A DNA stretch of 64,000 bases. Origin: Kluyvera ascorbata ATCC 33433. Its GTDB lineage: Bacteria > Pseudomonadota > Gammaproteobacteria > Enterobacterales > Enterobacteriaceae. Below are positions 19,702 to 28,380 of the stretch, piece by piece. Below the pieces are notes generated by a model. The model made no database searches, had not been told where the DNA came from, and saw nothing but the letters and a program-made list of their open reading frames with translations. The stretch spans positions 21,809 to 85,808 of the forward strand of contig NZ_JMPL01000007.1 of the NCBI RefSeq assembly GCF_000735365.1. Reading direction: 5' to 3'. How positions within the stretch are numbered: the first letter of the stretch is position 1; every line of letters starts with the position of its first letter. A program made the position numbers and the translations under genes.

Positions 19702-21219
19702 TTACTCCTTCACCTGACGTACGGTGTCAATCACGCTGCCGTCGCGATAGCGGATGACCCCGACAATTTTATCGGTAAATTCAATGGGCTTCGGCAGGCC
19801 GGTCAGTGAAACCGCACGGTCGTACAGCGTTTCGATATCCACCACCTTTAACCCGGCCGCCATCAGCCGTTCGCGGATCTCCGAACGTGCCGGATTGACC
19901 GCAATGCCGTGGTCGGTGACCAGTACATCAATGCTTTCCCCCGGCGTCAGGCGCGTAGTCACCCGCTTCACCACCGTCGGAATACGGCTACGCAGCAGCG
20001 GAGCCACCACGATGGTCAGGTTCGCCGCCGCCGCAACATCGCAGTGGCCGCCTGACGCGCCGCGCATCACGCCGTCGGAACCGGTAATCACGTTAACGTT
20101 GAAGTCGACGTCAATCTCCAGCGCACTGAGAATAACCACATCAAGCTGGTCACAGCAGGCTGCCTTACTACCGGGGTTGGCGTAAACGTTAGTCGAGATC
20201 TCCACGTGGTTCGGGTTACGCGCCAGCGACGCCGCCGCCTGGCCGTCAAAACATTGGGTATCGAGCAGCTTTTCAATCAGCCCTTTTTCATGCAGATCCA
20301 CCAGGCTGCCGGTAATACCGCCCAGCGCGAAGCGGGCGGTTACGCCGCTGCGCTCCATCTTCTCTTCCATAAAACGGGTACAGGCGGTCGCCGCCGCACC
20401 GGAGCCGGTCTGCATGGAGAAGCCTGGCTTGAAGTAGCCGGAGTGTTCAATAACCTCCGCCGCATCGCGGGCAATTTTCAGCTCACGCGGGTTACTGGTG
20501 ACGCGCGCTGCGCCAACGCTGATTTTCGCCGGGTCGCCGACGCTCTCAACCTGCACAATGTAGTCCACCTGATCCTGCACCAGGCTGGCGGGCATATTCG
20601 GGAACGGCACCAGCTCTTCGGTCAACAGCACCACCTTGCGAGCAAAGTGAGCGTCTACCATGGCGTAGCCCAGCGAACCGCAGCAGGACTTGCCGTGCGT
20701 ACCGTTGGCGTTGCCAAACTCATCGCTGCACGGCACGCCGAGAAACGCGACGTCTATCTGTAGCTCGCCGTCCTGTAGTAGCTTCACGCGGCCACCGTGT
20801 GAATGGATTTGTACCGGTTCGTCCATCAATCCATGAGAAATAGCATCCGCCAGCTTGCCGCGCATACCCGAGGTGTAGATACGGGTGATCACGCCGCTTT
20901 CGATGTGTTCAATCAACGCGTCGTTGCAGGTCATCAGTGAACTGGAGGCCAGCGTCAGGTTTTTAAAGCCCATCTGCGCAAGCTTCGCCACGACGTTATT
21001 GATAACCCTGTCGCCCTCACGGAACGCGTGATGGAAGGAAATGGTCATGCCGTCTTTGAGACCGCTGCGCACCACGGCTTGCTCAATCGAGTCGCACAGT
21101 TTGCGGTGATGTTTTGCGTCGATGTCGTTCAGCCACGGCGTCGCGCTATGAGCGGTATCAAACGGTTTCAGCGCCCGCAGATGGGGGAAATTTACGTGAA
21201 GAAGTTCTGTCTGATTCAT
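19702..21219 (-). CDS. citF: citrate lyase alpha subunit (citrate CoA-transferase)
   Basis: Exchanges acetyl for citryl on the acyl carrier protein, the first half of citrate cleavage. 505 residues (E. coli 510). CoA-transferase features include SFHHAFREGDRVINNV, the SHGG region, NANGTHGKSCCGSLGYA and ITGSDGVMRGASGGHCDVA. Start at 21219 gives MNQTELLHVNFPHLR; the open frame upstream is an extension through citE. Between citE (10 bp) and citX (4 bp). Confidence 0.95.
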   Translation of the reverse strand: MNQTELLHVNFPHLRALKPFDTAHSATPWLNDIDAKHHRKLCDSIEQAVVRSGLKDGMTISFHHAFREGDRVINNVVAKLAQMGFKNLTLASSSLMTCNDALIEHIESGVITRIYTSGMRGKLADAISHGLMDEPVQIHSHGGRVKLLQDGELQIDVAFLGVPCSDEFGNANGTHGKSCCGSLGYAMVDAHFARKVVLLTEELVPFPNMPASLVQDQVDYIVQVESVGDPAKISVGAARVTSNPRELKIARDAAEVIEHSGYFKPGFSMQTGSGAAATACTRFMEEKMERSGVTARFALGGITGSLVDLHEKGLIEKLLDTQCFDGQAAASLARNPNHVEISTNVYANPGSKAACCDQLDVVILSALEIDVDFNVNVITGSDGVMRGASGGHCDVAAAANLTIVVAPLLRSRIPTVVKRVTTRLTPGESIDVLVTDHGIAVNPARSEIRERLMAAGLKVVDIETLYDRAVSLTGLPKPIEFTDKIVGVIRYRDGSVIDTVRQVKE

Positions 21220-21229
21220 TGTTTTATCC

Positions 21230-22105
21230 TTAACGACGCACGCCGGAAGCCGCCGCGCGCTCCAGCACGCGCTGCGCGTGGTCAATAATCGGCGCATCCA
21301 CCATTTTGCCGTTGAGCGACACGACGCCCAGCCCGTTGCGCTCGCCCTCTTCCGCAGCTTCAATCACCCGCTGCGCGTGGTCGACTTCCTGCTGCGTTGG
21401 CGCGTAGGCGTTGTGTAAGAGGTCAATCTGTCGTGGGTTAATCAGCGATTTACCGTTAAAGCCCATCTTGCGAATCAGCTCCACTTCCCGCAGGAACCCG
21501 GCTTCATCGTTAACGTCTGACCACACCACGTCGAAGGCATCAATATGGGCCGCGCGCGCAGCGTGCAGCACGGCGCAGCGGGCGTAAAACAGCTCGGTGC
21601 CGTCGCCGCGTTCGGTCTGCATATCCATCACGTAGTCAAACGCCGCCAGCGCAATGCCGATAAGCCGCGGAGAACTGCGGGCAATCGCTACGGCGTTAAT
21701 CACGCCAATCGCCGATTCAATGGCCGCCATTACGCGAGTAGAGCCCACTTCTCGCCCGCACTCACGTTCAATGCGCTCAAGGTGGCCTTCCAGCTCGAAG
21801 ATATCGTCCGGGGTATCGGTTTTCGGCAGACGAATCACGTCAACACCGCCACGAACCGCCGCTTCCAGATCCAGCAGGCCAAACGGCGTGCTTAATGGGT
21901 TAATACGCACGACGGTTTCAATGTCCTGGTACATCGGATGCTGCAAGGCATGGAAGACCAGCAGGCGCGCGGTGTCTTTCTCACGCAGCGCCACCGCGTC
22001 TTCAAGGTCGAACATAATGGAGTCGGGGCGATAGATAAACGCGGTGGAGAGCATGGCGGCATTGGCGCCCGGCAGGAACAACATACTGCGGCGAAGTTTG
22101 CTCAT
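21230..22105 (-). CDS. citE: citrate lyase beta subunit (citryl-ACP lyase)
   Basis: Splits citryl-ACP to acetyl-ACP and oxaloacetate. 291 residues. HpcH/HpaI aldolase-type TIM barrel: [17 protein letters not shown] start, [15 protein letters not shown] with acidic Mg-binding residues, [11 protein letters not shown], and [13 protein letters not shown] near the end. The start ATG overlaps the citD TGA stop (GTGATGA), so translation is coupled. Confidence 0.95.
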   Translation of the reverse strand: MSKLRRSMLFLPGANAAMLSTAFIYRPDSIMFDLEDAVALREKDTARLLVFHALQHPMYQDIETVVRINPLSTPFGLLDLEAAVRGGVDVIRLPKTDTPDDIFELEGHLERIERECGREVGSTRVMAAIESAIGVINAVAIARSSPRLIGIALAAFDYVMDMQTERGDGTELFYARCAVLHAARAAHIDAFDVVWSDVNDEAGFLREVELIRKMGFNGKSLINPRQIDLLHNAYAPTQQEVDHAQRVIEAAEEGERNGLGVVSLNGKMVDAPIIDHAQRVLERAAASGVRR

Positions 22106-22395
22106 CACAGTTTCTCCCAGGCAATCTGCTGCGTGTCAGTTGCGCGTAACACCGCGCTTTGCAGACGGGCGCGGATAACACAATCCAGCGCGCCTTTATC
22201 TTCGACGATAACCAGCCCTTGCTGCACGCCCATCGTGCGCAGGGTTTCTTCGACAACCTGGCGAATTTGCTCGCCAAACTGCTTCATCACTTCACTGTGG
22301 ATGACAATCTCCAGCTCGCCGTCAGCGGGGGCGATTTTCACCATCAGGTCGCTGGACTCCTGCGTTCCGGCCAGCGCCTCCCTTACGATTTTCAT
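22105..22395 (-). CDS. citD: citrate lyase gamma subunit (acyl carrier protein)
   Basis: Carrier of the phosphoribosyl-dephospho-CoA prosthetic group of citrate lyase. 96 residues (E. coli 98). The attachment serine is Ser14 in GTQESSD, as known for the family. Overlaps citE by one base and follows citC by 16 bp. Confidence 0.95.
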   Translation of the reverse strand: MKIVREALAGTQESSDLMVKIAPADGELEIVIHSEVMKQFGEQIRQVVEETLRTMGVQQGLVIVEDKGALDCVIRARLQSAVLRATDTQQIAWEKL

Positions 22396-22411
22396 GATTT
22401 AGTCCTGATAG

Positions 22412-23431
22412 TTATGCGACTTCCGCGCTGTAATGCGCTTCTAAATGCGCGAAAGTGGATGCCGGGACAATGTCCCGGATTCGAGAAAATTGCTGCGTTT
22501 TCAGTAAGCGGCGAACTTCCGATGCCGAGATGGCGTTTCCCGTCACCTTAATGCGCGGGATCTCTACCACCGTGATGTCGTCCTCGAGCAGCGCGTGCAG
22601 CGTCTGGTTGTACTGGCGGGTGACATCGCAAAACGGTTCGGAGCCGATAAAACGATGGGTAACGCCCAGCGCCGGGGCGATGTTATTGCGGAACAGCAGC
22701 ACGTCGATTTCGCTCCACGCCTGCTGCACCTTGCCAGACTCTTTCAGGAAGTAGGCCGGGAAAGTAGCGCGGGAAATGATGTACTGCGAGCCCTCATGCA
22801 CCGTCACGTTGGGCAGATGCGCCACGCCAGCACGCACCATTTCCAGACGCGCCTGGAACGGGAAGAACGACGCGTCTTCGCGCACCACAAACAGGTGCAG
22901 CCAGTCGCACTGCGCCGCCGCCGTTTCCACCAGATGACGATGACCGAGGGTGAACGGGTTAGCGTTCATCACGATAGCCCCCACCTTTTCCCCCGGCTTG
23001 CGTTTCTGGCTAAGCGCTCGGCAGTAACGCTGGATCCCCTGCGGGGTGTTTTCCATCAGCACCGCGTTGTTACCGCTTTGGGCTATCGGCCAGAAACCGC
23101 TGCGGGCAAAGCGCTCTTTGTTGCACGGGCGCGTACAAAGGAAAAGGTGGAAATGGCCAAGGGCCAGCGCCACGTTTTCTACCTCAGCCAGCAGGCGGGC
23201 GCTGAGGTTAGCGCCGCGCTGGCGTTCATCGACCGCCACGCACTTGATAACGTTCGCCGCCAGACCCGCACAGCCCACCAGCGTTTCCCCGGACCAGGCT
23301 TCAACAAACAGCGAAATGTCGCTGTCCATCCCGAGACCGCTGTCGACCAGCAGCGAACGAATCGAATCTAAACGTTTCGGATGTTCCGCTACCTGGGTAA
23401 CCCGGAAATCGAAAGTGGGTTGCGTGTGCAT
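22412..23431 (-). CDS. citC: citrate lyase ligase (acetylating) CitC
   Basis: Activates citrate lyase by acetylating the thiol of its prosthetic group with acetate and ATP. 339 residues. An N-terminal GNAT-like part (to ~130, e.g. CAGLAANVIKCVAVDERQRG) precedes the nucleotidyltransferase domain with the HxGH-type signature NPFTLGHRHLVETAA. Start MHTQPTFDFRVTQ. It stands 13 bp after the FAH-family gene. Confidence 0.94.
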   Translation of the reverse strand: MHTQPTFDFRVTQVAEHPKRLDSIRSLLVDSGLGMDSDISLFVEAWSGETLVGCAGLAANVIKCVAVDERQRGANLSARLLAEVENVALALGHFHLFLCTRPCNKERFARSGFWPIAQSGNNAVLMENTPQGIQRYCRALSQKRKPGEKVGAIVMNANPFTLGHRHLVETAAAQCDWLHLFVVREDASFFPFQARLEMVRAGVAHLPNVTVHEGSQYIISRATFPAYFLKESGKVQQAWSEIDVLLFRNNIAPALGVTHRFIGSEPFCDVTRQYNQTLHALLEDDITVVEIPRIKVTGNAISASEVRRLLKTQQFSRIRDIVPASTFAHLEAHYSAEVA

Positions 23432-23444
23432 CGTGCCGCCTTAC

Positions 23445-24308
23445 TTAGTGCGCTGCCGTCAGCGTGTTCGCTGGCGCTTCCATGATGATGTTGCTGAGAT
23501 GGCCGATGTGCTCAATTTCCACCTCAATGCGGTCGCCTTCCTGCATAAACAGCGGCGGGTTACGCTTTTTGCCGACGCCGCCTGGGGAACCGGTGATGAT
23601 CACATCGCCGGGGCTCAGGCGAGTGAAGGTGCTGATGTATTCAATCAGCTCCGCGACCTTGTGGATCATGCTGCTGGTGTTATCGTCCTGCACCATGCGG
23701 CCGTTCAGCCAGGTGCGGATGGCAAGCTGGTGCGGGTCAGGAATTTCATCCGCCGTAGCCATCCATGGGCCGAACGCCCCGGTCTGACGCCAGTTTTTGC
23801 CCGCGGTAAACCACGTGTGCTGCCAGTCACGGGCGGAACCGTCCATATAGCAGCTGTAGCCTGCCACATGGCGCAGCGCCTCTTCACGGCTGATGTTTTC
23901 ACCGCCCTTACCGATAATCACCGCCAGCTCGCCTTCGTAGTCAAACTCACGCGAATGGCGCGGCTTCAGCACCGGTGCGTTATGCGCCGTTTGGGAATCC
24001 GGGAAGCGGACAAACAGCGTCGGTGCCGGATTGTGCTGGTCAAACTCTTTGCGTTTTTCGGCGTAGTTCATGCCCACGCAGAGGATCTTTTCCGGGTGTT
24101 CAATCACCGGTAAAAAGGTCACGGCGTCCATCGGTACGTCCACGGCATCGTTAAGATAGCGCGTGGCATCCGCCAGGCCGTTGCCCTCCAGCAGCGCCTT
24201 CAGGTCAGCGTAGCGGTCGCCGAGACGGCGGCCTAAATCAATCATCCCTTGGGTCTTTACGATGCCGTAGCTGCGTACGCCCTGATAGATAAAGCTTGCG
24301 AGTTTCAT
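23445..24308 (-). CDS. fumarylacetoacetate hydrolase (FAH) family protein, candidate oxaloacetate-handling enzyme
   Basis: 287 residues with a full FAH domain from about residue 75: CVGMNYAEK, metal ligands in EFDYEGEL (E125, E127) and MDGSARDWQ (D156), and GDVIITGSPGGVGKKR. A divergent ~70-residue N-terminal part precedes it. It is embedded in the citrate operon, 13 bp from both the transporter and citC, so it should act in citrate use. FAH-fold enzymes include soluble oxaloacetate decarboxylases (FAHD1; Odx of Corynebacterium glutamicum) and oxaloacetate tautomerases, as well as acylpyruvate hydrolases and dioic-acid isomerases. Oxaloacetate is the product of citrate lyase, and oadGAB is absent here, so an oxaloacetate enzyme is the leading inference. 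Substrate cannot be proven from sequence. Confidence 0.85.
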   Translation of the reverse strand: MKLASFIYQGVRSYGIVKTQGMIDLGRRLGDRYADLKALLEGNGLADATRYLNDAVDVPMDAVTFLPVIEHPEKILCVGMNYAEKRKEFDQHNPAPTLFVRFPDSQTAHNAPVLKPRHSREFDYEGELAVIIGKGGENISREEALRHVAGYSCYMDGSARDWQHTWFTAGKNWRQTGAFGPWMATADEIPDPHQLAIRTWLNGRMVQDDNTSSMIHKVAELIEYISTFTRLSPGDVIITGSPGGVGKKRNPPLFMQEGDRIEVEIEHIGHLSNIIMEAPANTLTAAH

Positions 24309-24321
24309 TATTCAGTCCTGA

Positions 24322-25683
24322 TTAAACGAGGAAGTTGCCCAGCACCAGCAGCGAGATGGAGACGTTAATCGCGCCGCCGATACGGGTTGCAATCTGTGCG
24401 AACGGCATCAGGCTCATACGGTTACCGGCGGTCAGAATGGCCACATCACCGGTACCGCCCTGGCCGCTCTGGCAGCAGGAGACGATGGCGACATCAATCG
24501 GGTGCATGCCGATTTTTTTACCGACGAAGAAGCCGGTGGCGACCAGCGCCGAAACGGTGCTGACGATGACCAGCAGGTTGCTGATGGTGAAAGCGTTAAC
24601 CAGCTCCTGCCACGGGGTGATAGCCACGCCCACGGCAAACAGAATGGGATAGGTCACGGAGGTCTGGAAGAATTTATAAACCACCTGAGAACCTTCCAGC
24701 AGACGCGGAGAGGCGGCATTGCACAGCTTCACCAGCACCGCCATAAACAGCATGCCGACCGGCGCTGGCAGGCCAATCAGTTTGTGACCCAGCATCCCCA
24801 GCATATAGAGCAGGACTGCCAGCAGCGCGCCGGAAGCAATGGTGGTGACGTCGGTTTTACCCGATACCGTTGGCTGCGAAGATTGCGTATCCGCGTTAGC
24901 GCGGTTTGGCATCAGCTGGCCTTCGCCGGTCAGGTGTGGATAGCGTTTGCCCAGTTGGTTGAGGCAGCCGGAAATAATGATGGCAGTCAGGCCGCCAAGC
25001 ATGACCATCGGCAGCACGCGACCAAGCGCTACGCCCTGATCCATATGCAGCAGCGTGGCGTAACCGATAGACAGCGGAATCGCCCCCTCACCTACGCCGC
25101 CCGCCATAATCGGCAGAATGATAAAGAAGAAAATCTGGAACGGCTCGAGGCCCAGCGCCATGCCAACGCCCATACCGACAATCATGCCGACGATTTCGCC
25201 GCACAGCATCGGGAAGAAGATGCGCAGGAAGCCCTGAATCAGAACCGTACGGTTCATGCTCATGATGCTGCCAACGATAATGCAGCAGATATAGAGATAG
25301 AGAATGTTGGTCGATTTATAGAATTTGGTGGTCGACTCCACGACAACGTCCGGCAGCAGGCCGTAATACACCATCGCCGAAGGAATGAAGGTGGCGCAAA
25401 TCGCCGCCGCGCCCAGCTTGCCAACAATCGGCAGGCGCTTACCAAACTCGCCACAGGCAAAACCAAAAAACGCCAGTGTCGCCACCATCACCACGATATC
25501 GCTCGGCAGCTTGCCACCTAAGCAATCAATGGCGATGAGTACCCCAGCCAGCAGAAACAGCGGCAGCGGAATAATGCCAACTTTCCAGGTATCCATAATA
25601 TGCCACCAGCGTTCTTTAAGCGCCGGACGCTGAATTTCTATCGGATCGTGGGTAACAGAGAATGAATCATCAGTTGTGCTCAT
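24322..25683 (-). CDS. 2-hydroxycarboxylate transporter (2HCT) family citrate carrier
   Basis: 453 residues, about eleven hydrophobic segments. The two family re-entrant loop motifs are visible: MAGGVGEGAIPLS (first half) and SGQGGTGDVAILTAGNRM (second half), the GGxG pattern of CitS-type carriers. The downstream arginine-containing ATRIGGAINV region also fits. It is diverged from Klebsiella CitS; a CitW-like citrate/acetate exchanger is an alternative. First gene of the cit operon, divergent from the citA-type sensor gene, and therefore the likely citrate importer. Malate or another 2-hydroxycarboxylate is possible. Confidence 0.88.
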   Translation of the reverse strand: MSTTDDSFSVTHDPIEIQRPALKERWWHIMDTWKVGIIPLPLFLLAGVLIAIDCLGGKLPSDIVVMVATLAFFGFACGEFGKRLPIVGKLGAAAICATFIPSAMVYYGLLPDVVVESTTKFYKSTNILYLYICCIIVGSIMSMNRTVLIQGFLRIFFPMLCGEIVGMIVGMGVGMALGLEPFQIFFFIILPIMAGGVGEGAIPLSIGYATLLHMDQGVALGRVLPMVMLGGLTAIIISGCLNQLGKRYPHLTGEGQLMPNRANADTQSSQPTVSGKTDVTTIASGALLAVLLYMLGMLGHKLIGLPAPVGMLFMAVLVKLCNAASPRLLEGSQVVYKFFQTSVTYPILFAVGVAITPWQELVNAFTISNLLVIVSTVSALVATGFFVGKKIGMHPIDVAIVSCCQSGQGGTGDVAILTAGNRMSLMPFAQIATRIGGAINVSISLLVLGNFLV

Positions 25684-26031
25684 AATGAAGCCCTTTTGGT
25701 TATTTTGTGTGTGTAGCCTAAGGGCTTAAAGGCTTACTTTATGTGAGTGAAAGCATATTAAAACCGAAGTTTTAATGGCACCTATGGTTTTAATGGTTTC
25801 TTTTATTTAATGTGATTAATGCCTTATTTATAAGTGTGGTTTTTATGGTTTCTTTTCTAAATCGCACAAATAAATAACATTTATTAATTTAACCTTAATT
25901 AAACCCGCTTTTCAGAAAATTCCCTGTCAGGGCGCGGCTGTGCAAGGGATCACAAGTTTCCGGCAAACAGGCTGGCATCGTCAAAAAAGATGATATATTG
26001 GCGGAATTCGTTGCGGCCCTGCGTGAGAGTA
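25684..26031. promoter_or_regulatory. divergent regulatory region of the citrate locus
   Basis: 348-bp AT-rich gap between the transporter gene (minus) and citA (plus). It contains an exact 12-bp direct repeat ATGGTTTCTTTT at 25793-25804 and 25845-25856 (52 bp apart, about five helical turns), with a further ATGGTTTT at 25783-25790. A CRP-type site lies at 25939-25954. The repeats are candidates for CitB response regulator binding. Confidence 0.55.
25939..25954 (+). promoter_or_regulatory. CRP-type site upstream of citA
   Basis: TGTGC-AAGGGA-TCACA matches the CRP core TGTGA-N6-TCACA at nine of ten positions. Catabolite control of citrate fermentation operons by CRP is known in Klebsiella, which fits. 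Confidence 0.5.
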
Positions 26032-27669
26032 ATGAAAGTATCATTCCAGATAAAACTGTTTATTTCGCTGGTTGCCTTTTTCTCGGTGCTGTTTGCACTG
26101 CTGGGTAGCTATTATTATATCGATATGGGTAGACAGCTCTATCAAGAGATGAGTGGTCGCGCCAAAATACAGGCGGAAGAAATTGCCATCATCCCAAGTC
26201 TACGGAAACAGGTTGCCGATAAAAACATTCCTGCAATCCATGATTTTATGCAGCGATTAGCCGCACGAAGCGACGCCAGTTTTATTGTCATTGGTGATAA
26301 TGAAGGCCGGCACCTATTTCATTCGGTATTTAACGATCGGGTGGGTACCACGCTTGTCGGCGGCGATAACGAAGAAGTGTTACGGGGTAAAAGCACCACC
26401 ACTATTCGCCAGGGTGGATTGGGCATTTCGCTGCGCAGCAAAGCGCCCATTTTTGATGATAAGGGTAAGGTGATAGGGATTGTCTCTGTCGGCTATCTCA
26501 CCAGCTACCTCGACAGCATAACCGTCAACAAGGTGGTGAATATCCTGATTGCCGCCGTCCTGCTGCTGCTGGCGCTGTTCATCTTCTCGTGGTTCTTCAC
26601 CCGCAGTATTAAAAAGCAGATTTTCTCCCTCGAGCCCCGTGAGATAGGGCTGCTGGTGCGCCAGCAAAAGGCCATGATGGAGTCTATCTACGAAGGCGTT
26701 ATCGCCATTGACGATAACCTGCGCATTGAAGTGATTAACCAGGCGGCCAGAAAGCTGCTTGGCCTCAGCCTTCCGGCGCGTCATCTGCGCGGACAGCTGA
26801 TTAGCGATGTCATCGCCCCGATGCCGTTCTTCAACCGCGACACCATGCTCAAGCAGGACACCCACGATGAGATTTGCCATTTTAACGATCTGACGGTCAT
26901 CGCCAGCCGGGTAAGGATCATGATGGAAAACTCGCTTCAGGGTTGGGTAATCACCTTCCGCGATCGTAACGAAATTGACTCTCTCAGCGCCCAGCTAAGC
27001 CAGGTAAAACGCTACGTTGATAACCTGCGCATCATGCGCCATGAGCAGCTCAACCGGATGACCACCCTCTCCGGGCTATTGCATATGGAGCGCTACGACG
27101 AGGCTATTCGCTTTATCCAGGCCCAGTCAGAGCACGCGCAGGAGTTGCTGGACTTTATCTCCTCACGCTTTAGCTCACCGACGCTGTGCGGCCTGCTGCT
27201 GGGGAAAGCCGCTCGCGCCCGCGAAAAAGGCGTCGCGCTACGCTTTGACCCCGGTTGCCTGATGGACAGGCCGTTTGTCCCACTGGCGGAGTCCGAGGTG
27301 ATTTCCATTATTGGTAATCTGCTGGATAACGCCATCGAAGCCACGCAGCGCGCCCCGCTTCCGCATGAACCCGTAGAGGTGATGATCAAACTGAACGATC
27401 GAGAGTTAATTATCGAGGTCGCCGATCAGGGGATCGGCATTAAACCGGAGATCCGCGAGCGGATATTTGAACGCGGGATCACCACCAAAACTCGGGGCGA
27501 TCACGGGATTGGGCTGTACCTGATCGAGAGTTATGTTACCCAGGCTGGCGGTTTAATCGAAGTTGCCGATAACACGCCACGCGGCACGATTTTCTCACTG
27601 TTTATTCCGGCAACGGGAACGGCCCGGTGTACCTCACAGGAACTGGAAGATACCGACTATGCAACATGA
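26032..27669 (+). CDS. citA: CitA/DpiB-family citrate sensor histidine kinase
   Basis: 545 residues. TM1 (about 8-29), periplasmic PAS-like sensor (about 30-165) with the ligand-binding type segment GDNEGRHLFH (R93, H97) and SLRSKAPIFDDKGKVIGIVSVGYL, TM2 (about 167-190), cytoplasmic PAS (about 215-320), then the CitA/DcuS-type kinase core. The phosphoacceptor H337 is in RIMRHEQLNRM, the N box is NLLDNAIEAT, and G boxes DQGIGIKPE and GDHGIGLYL follow. It should sense external citrate and phosphorylate the CitB-type regulator, with whose gene it overlaps by 11 bases. Start at ATG 26032; GTG 26023 is an alternative. Divergent from the cit operon. Confidence 0.9.
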   Translation: MKVSFQIKLFISLVAFFSVLFALLGSYYYIDMGRQLYQEMSGRAKIQAEEIAIIPSLRKQVADKNIPAIHDFMQRLAARSDASFIVIGDNEGRHLFHSVFNDRVGTTLVGGDNEEVLRGKSTTTIRQGGLGISLRSKAPIFDDKGKVIGIVSVGYLTSYLDSITVNKVVNILIAAVLLLLALFIFSWFFTRSIKKQIFSLEPREIGLLVRQQKAMMESIYEGVIAIDDNLRIEVINQAARKLLGLSLPARHLRGQLISDVIAPMPFFNRDTMLKQDTHDEICHFNDLTVIASRVRIMMENSLQGWVITFRDRNEIDSLSAQLSQVKRYVDNLRIMRHEQLNRMTTLSGLLHMERYDEAIRFIQAQSEHAQELLDFISSRFSSPTLCGLLLGKAARAREKGVALRFDPGCLMDRPFVPLAESEVISIIGNLLDNAIEATQRAPLPHEPVEVMIKLNDRELIIEVADQGIGIKPEIRERIFERGITTKTRGDHGIGLYLIESYVTQAGGLIEVADNTPRGTIFSLFIPATGTARCTSQELEDTDYAT

Positions 27670-28351
27670 ACTTATCGATGTACTGATCGTTGAAGATGAA
27701 AATGAACTGGCACAGCTGCACGCGGAGCTTATCAGTAAACACCCGCGCCTGCGGCTCGTCGGCGTGGCCTCTTCGCTGGCGGACGCTCAGGCGCAGCTCG
27801 AAAGCAAGCAGCCGCAGCTTTTACTGCTGGATAACTATCTGCCTGACGGCAAAGGTATTACGCTCATCAGTAACCCCATGCTGGTGCAGGCCAACTGCTC
27901 GGTGATTTTCATTACCGCCGCCAGCGACATGGACACCTGTAGCCTGGCAATTCGCAACGGCGCCTTTGACTATATTCTCAAGCCGGTATCATGGAAACGT
28001 CTTAGCCAATCGCTGGAACGCTTTGTGCAGTTCGCAGAGCAACAGCGGGTATGGAAAATCGTCGACCAGCAAAACGTCGATTCGCTCTACCAGCTCCAGG
28101 CCAAAAATTATCGCCAGGACAGCGGCAGCAAAGGTATTGAGGAGAAAACGCTGGGATTAGTGCAAAAGCTATTTAACGACCAGGCCGCGCACTGCTTCTC
28201 GGTAGATGAGGTCGTCAGCGAAACGGGCTTGAGTAAAACCACCGCCCGCCGCTACCTGGAACACTGCGTAGAAGCGGGTTTTTTAAGCGTGGAAATGCTG
28301 TACGGCAAGATTGGACACCCGCGCCGGATGTACCGACGCAGCGCCGCATAA
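27659..28351 (+). CDS. citB: CitB/DpiA-family response regulator
   Basis: 230 residues. Receiver domain (about 5-120) with the acidic pocket VEDENE, phosphoacceptor D58 in QLLLLDNYLPDGKG, and the conserved lysine in LKPVSW. The C-terminal part (about 150-225) is a winged-helix DNA-binding domain, SETGLSKTTARRYLEHCVEAGFL, as in CitB, DcuR and DpiA. Start overlaps the citA 3' end. Expected to activate the divergent cit operon. Confidence 0.92.
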   Translation: MQHELIDVLIVEDENELAQLHAELISKHPRLRLVGVASSLADAQAQLESKQPQLLLLDNYLPDGKGITLISNPMLVQANCSVIFITAASDMDTCSLAIRNGAFDYILKPVSWKRLSQSLERFVQFAEQQRVWKIVDQQNVDSLYQLQAKNYRQDSGSKGIEEKTLGLVQKLFNDQAAHCFSVDEVVSETGLSKTTARRYLEHCVEAGFLSVEMLYGKIGHPRRMYRRSAA

Positions 28352-28374
28352 CCCCTCACCCGCGGGATGAGGGG
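28352..28374. terminator. bidirectional hairpin between citB and speC
   Basis: Stem CCCCTCA/TGAGGGG with a 9-nt loop, sitting between the convergent 3' ends of citB and speC. T-rich sequence follows only on the plus side after seven bases. Confidence 0.6.
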
Positions 28375-28380
28375 CCTGCT

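Noticed and set aside
23046-24113. 355-codon open frame antisense to the citC and FAH genes
   Set aside because: Crosses the intergenic junction of two real genes on the other strand; no domain seen.
24502-25521. 339-codon open frame antisense to the 2HCT transporter gene
   Set aside because: His/Gln/Arg-rich antisense shadow of a hydrophobic protein; not a credible protein.
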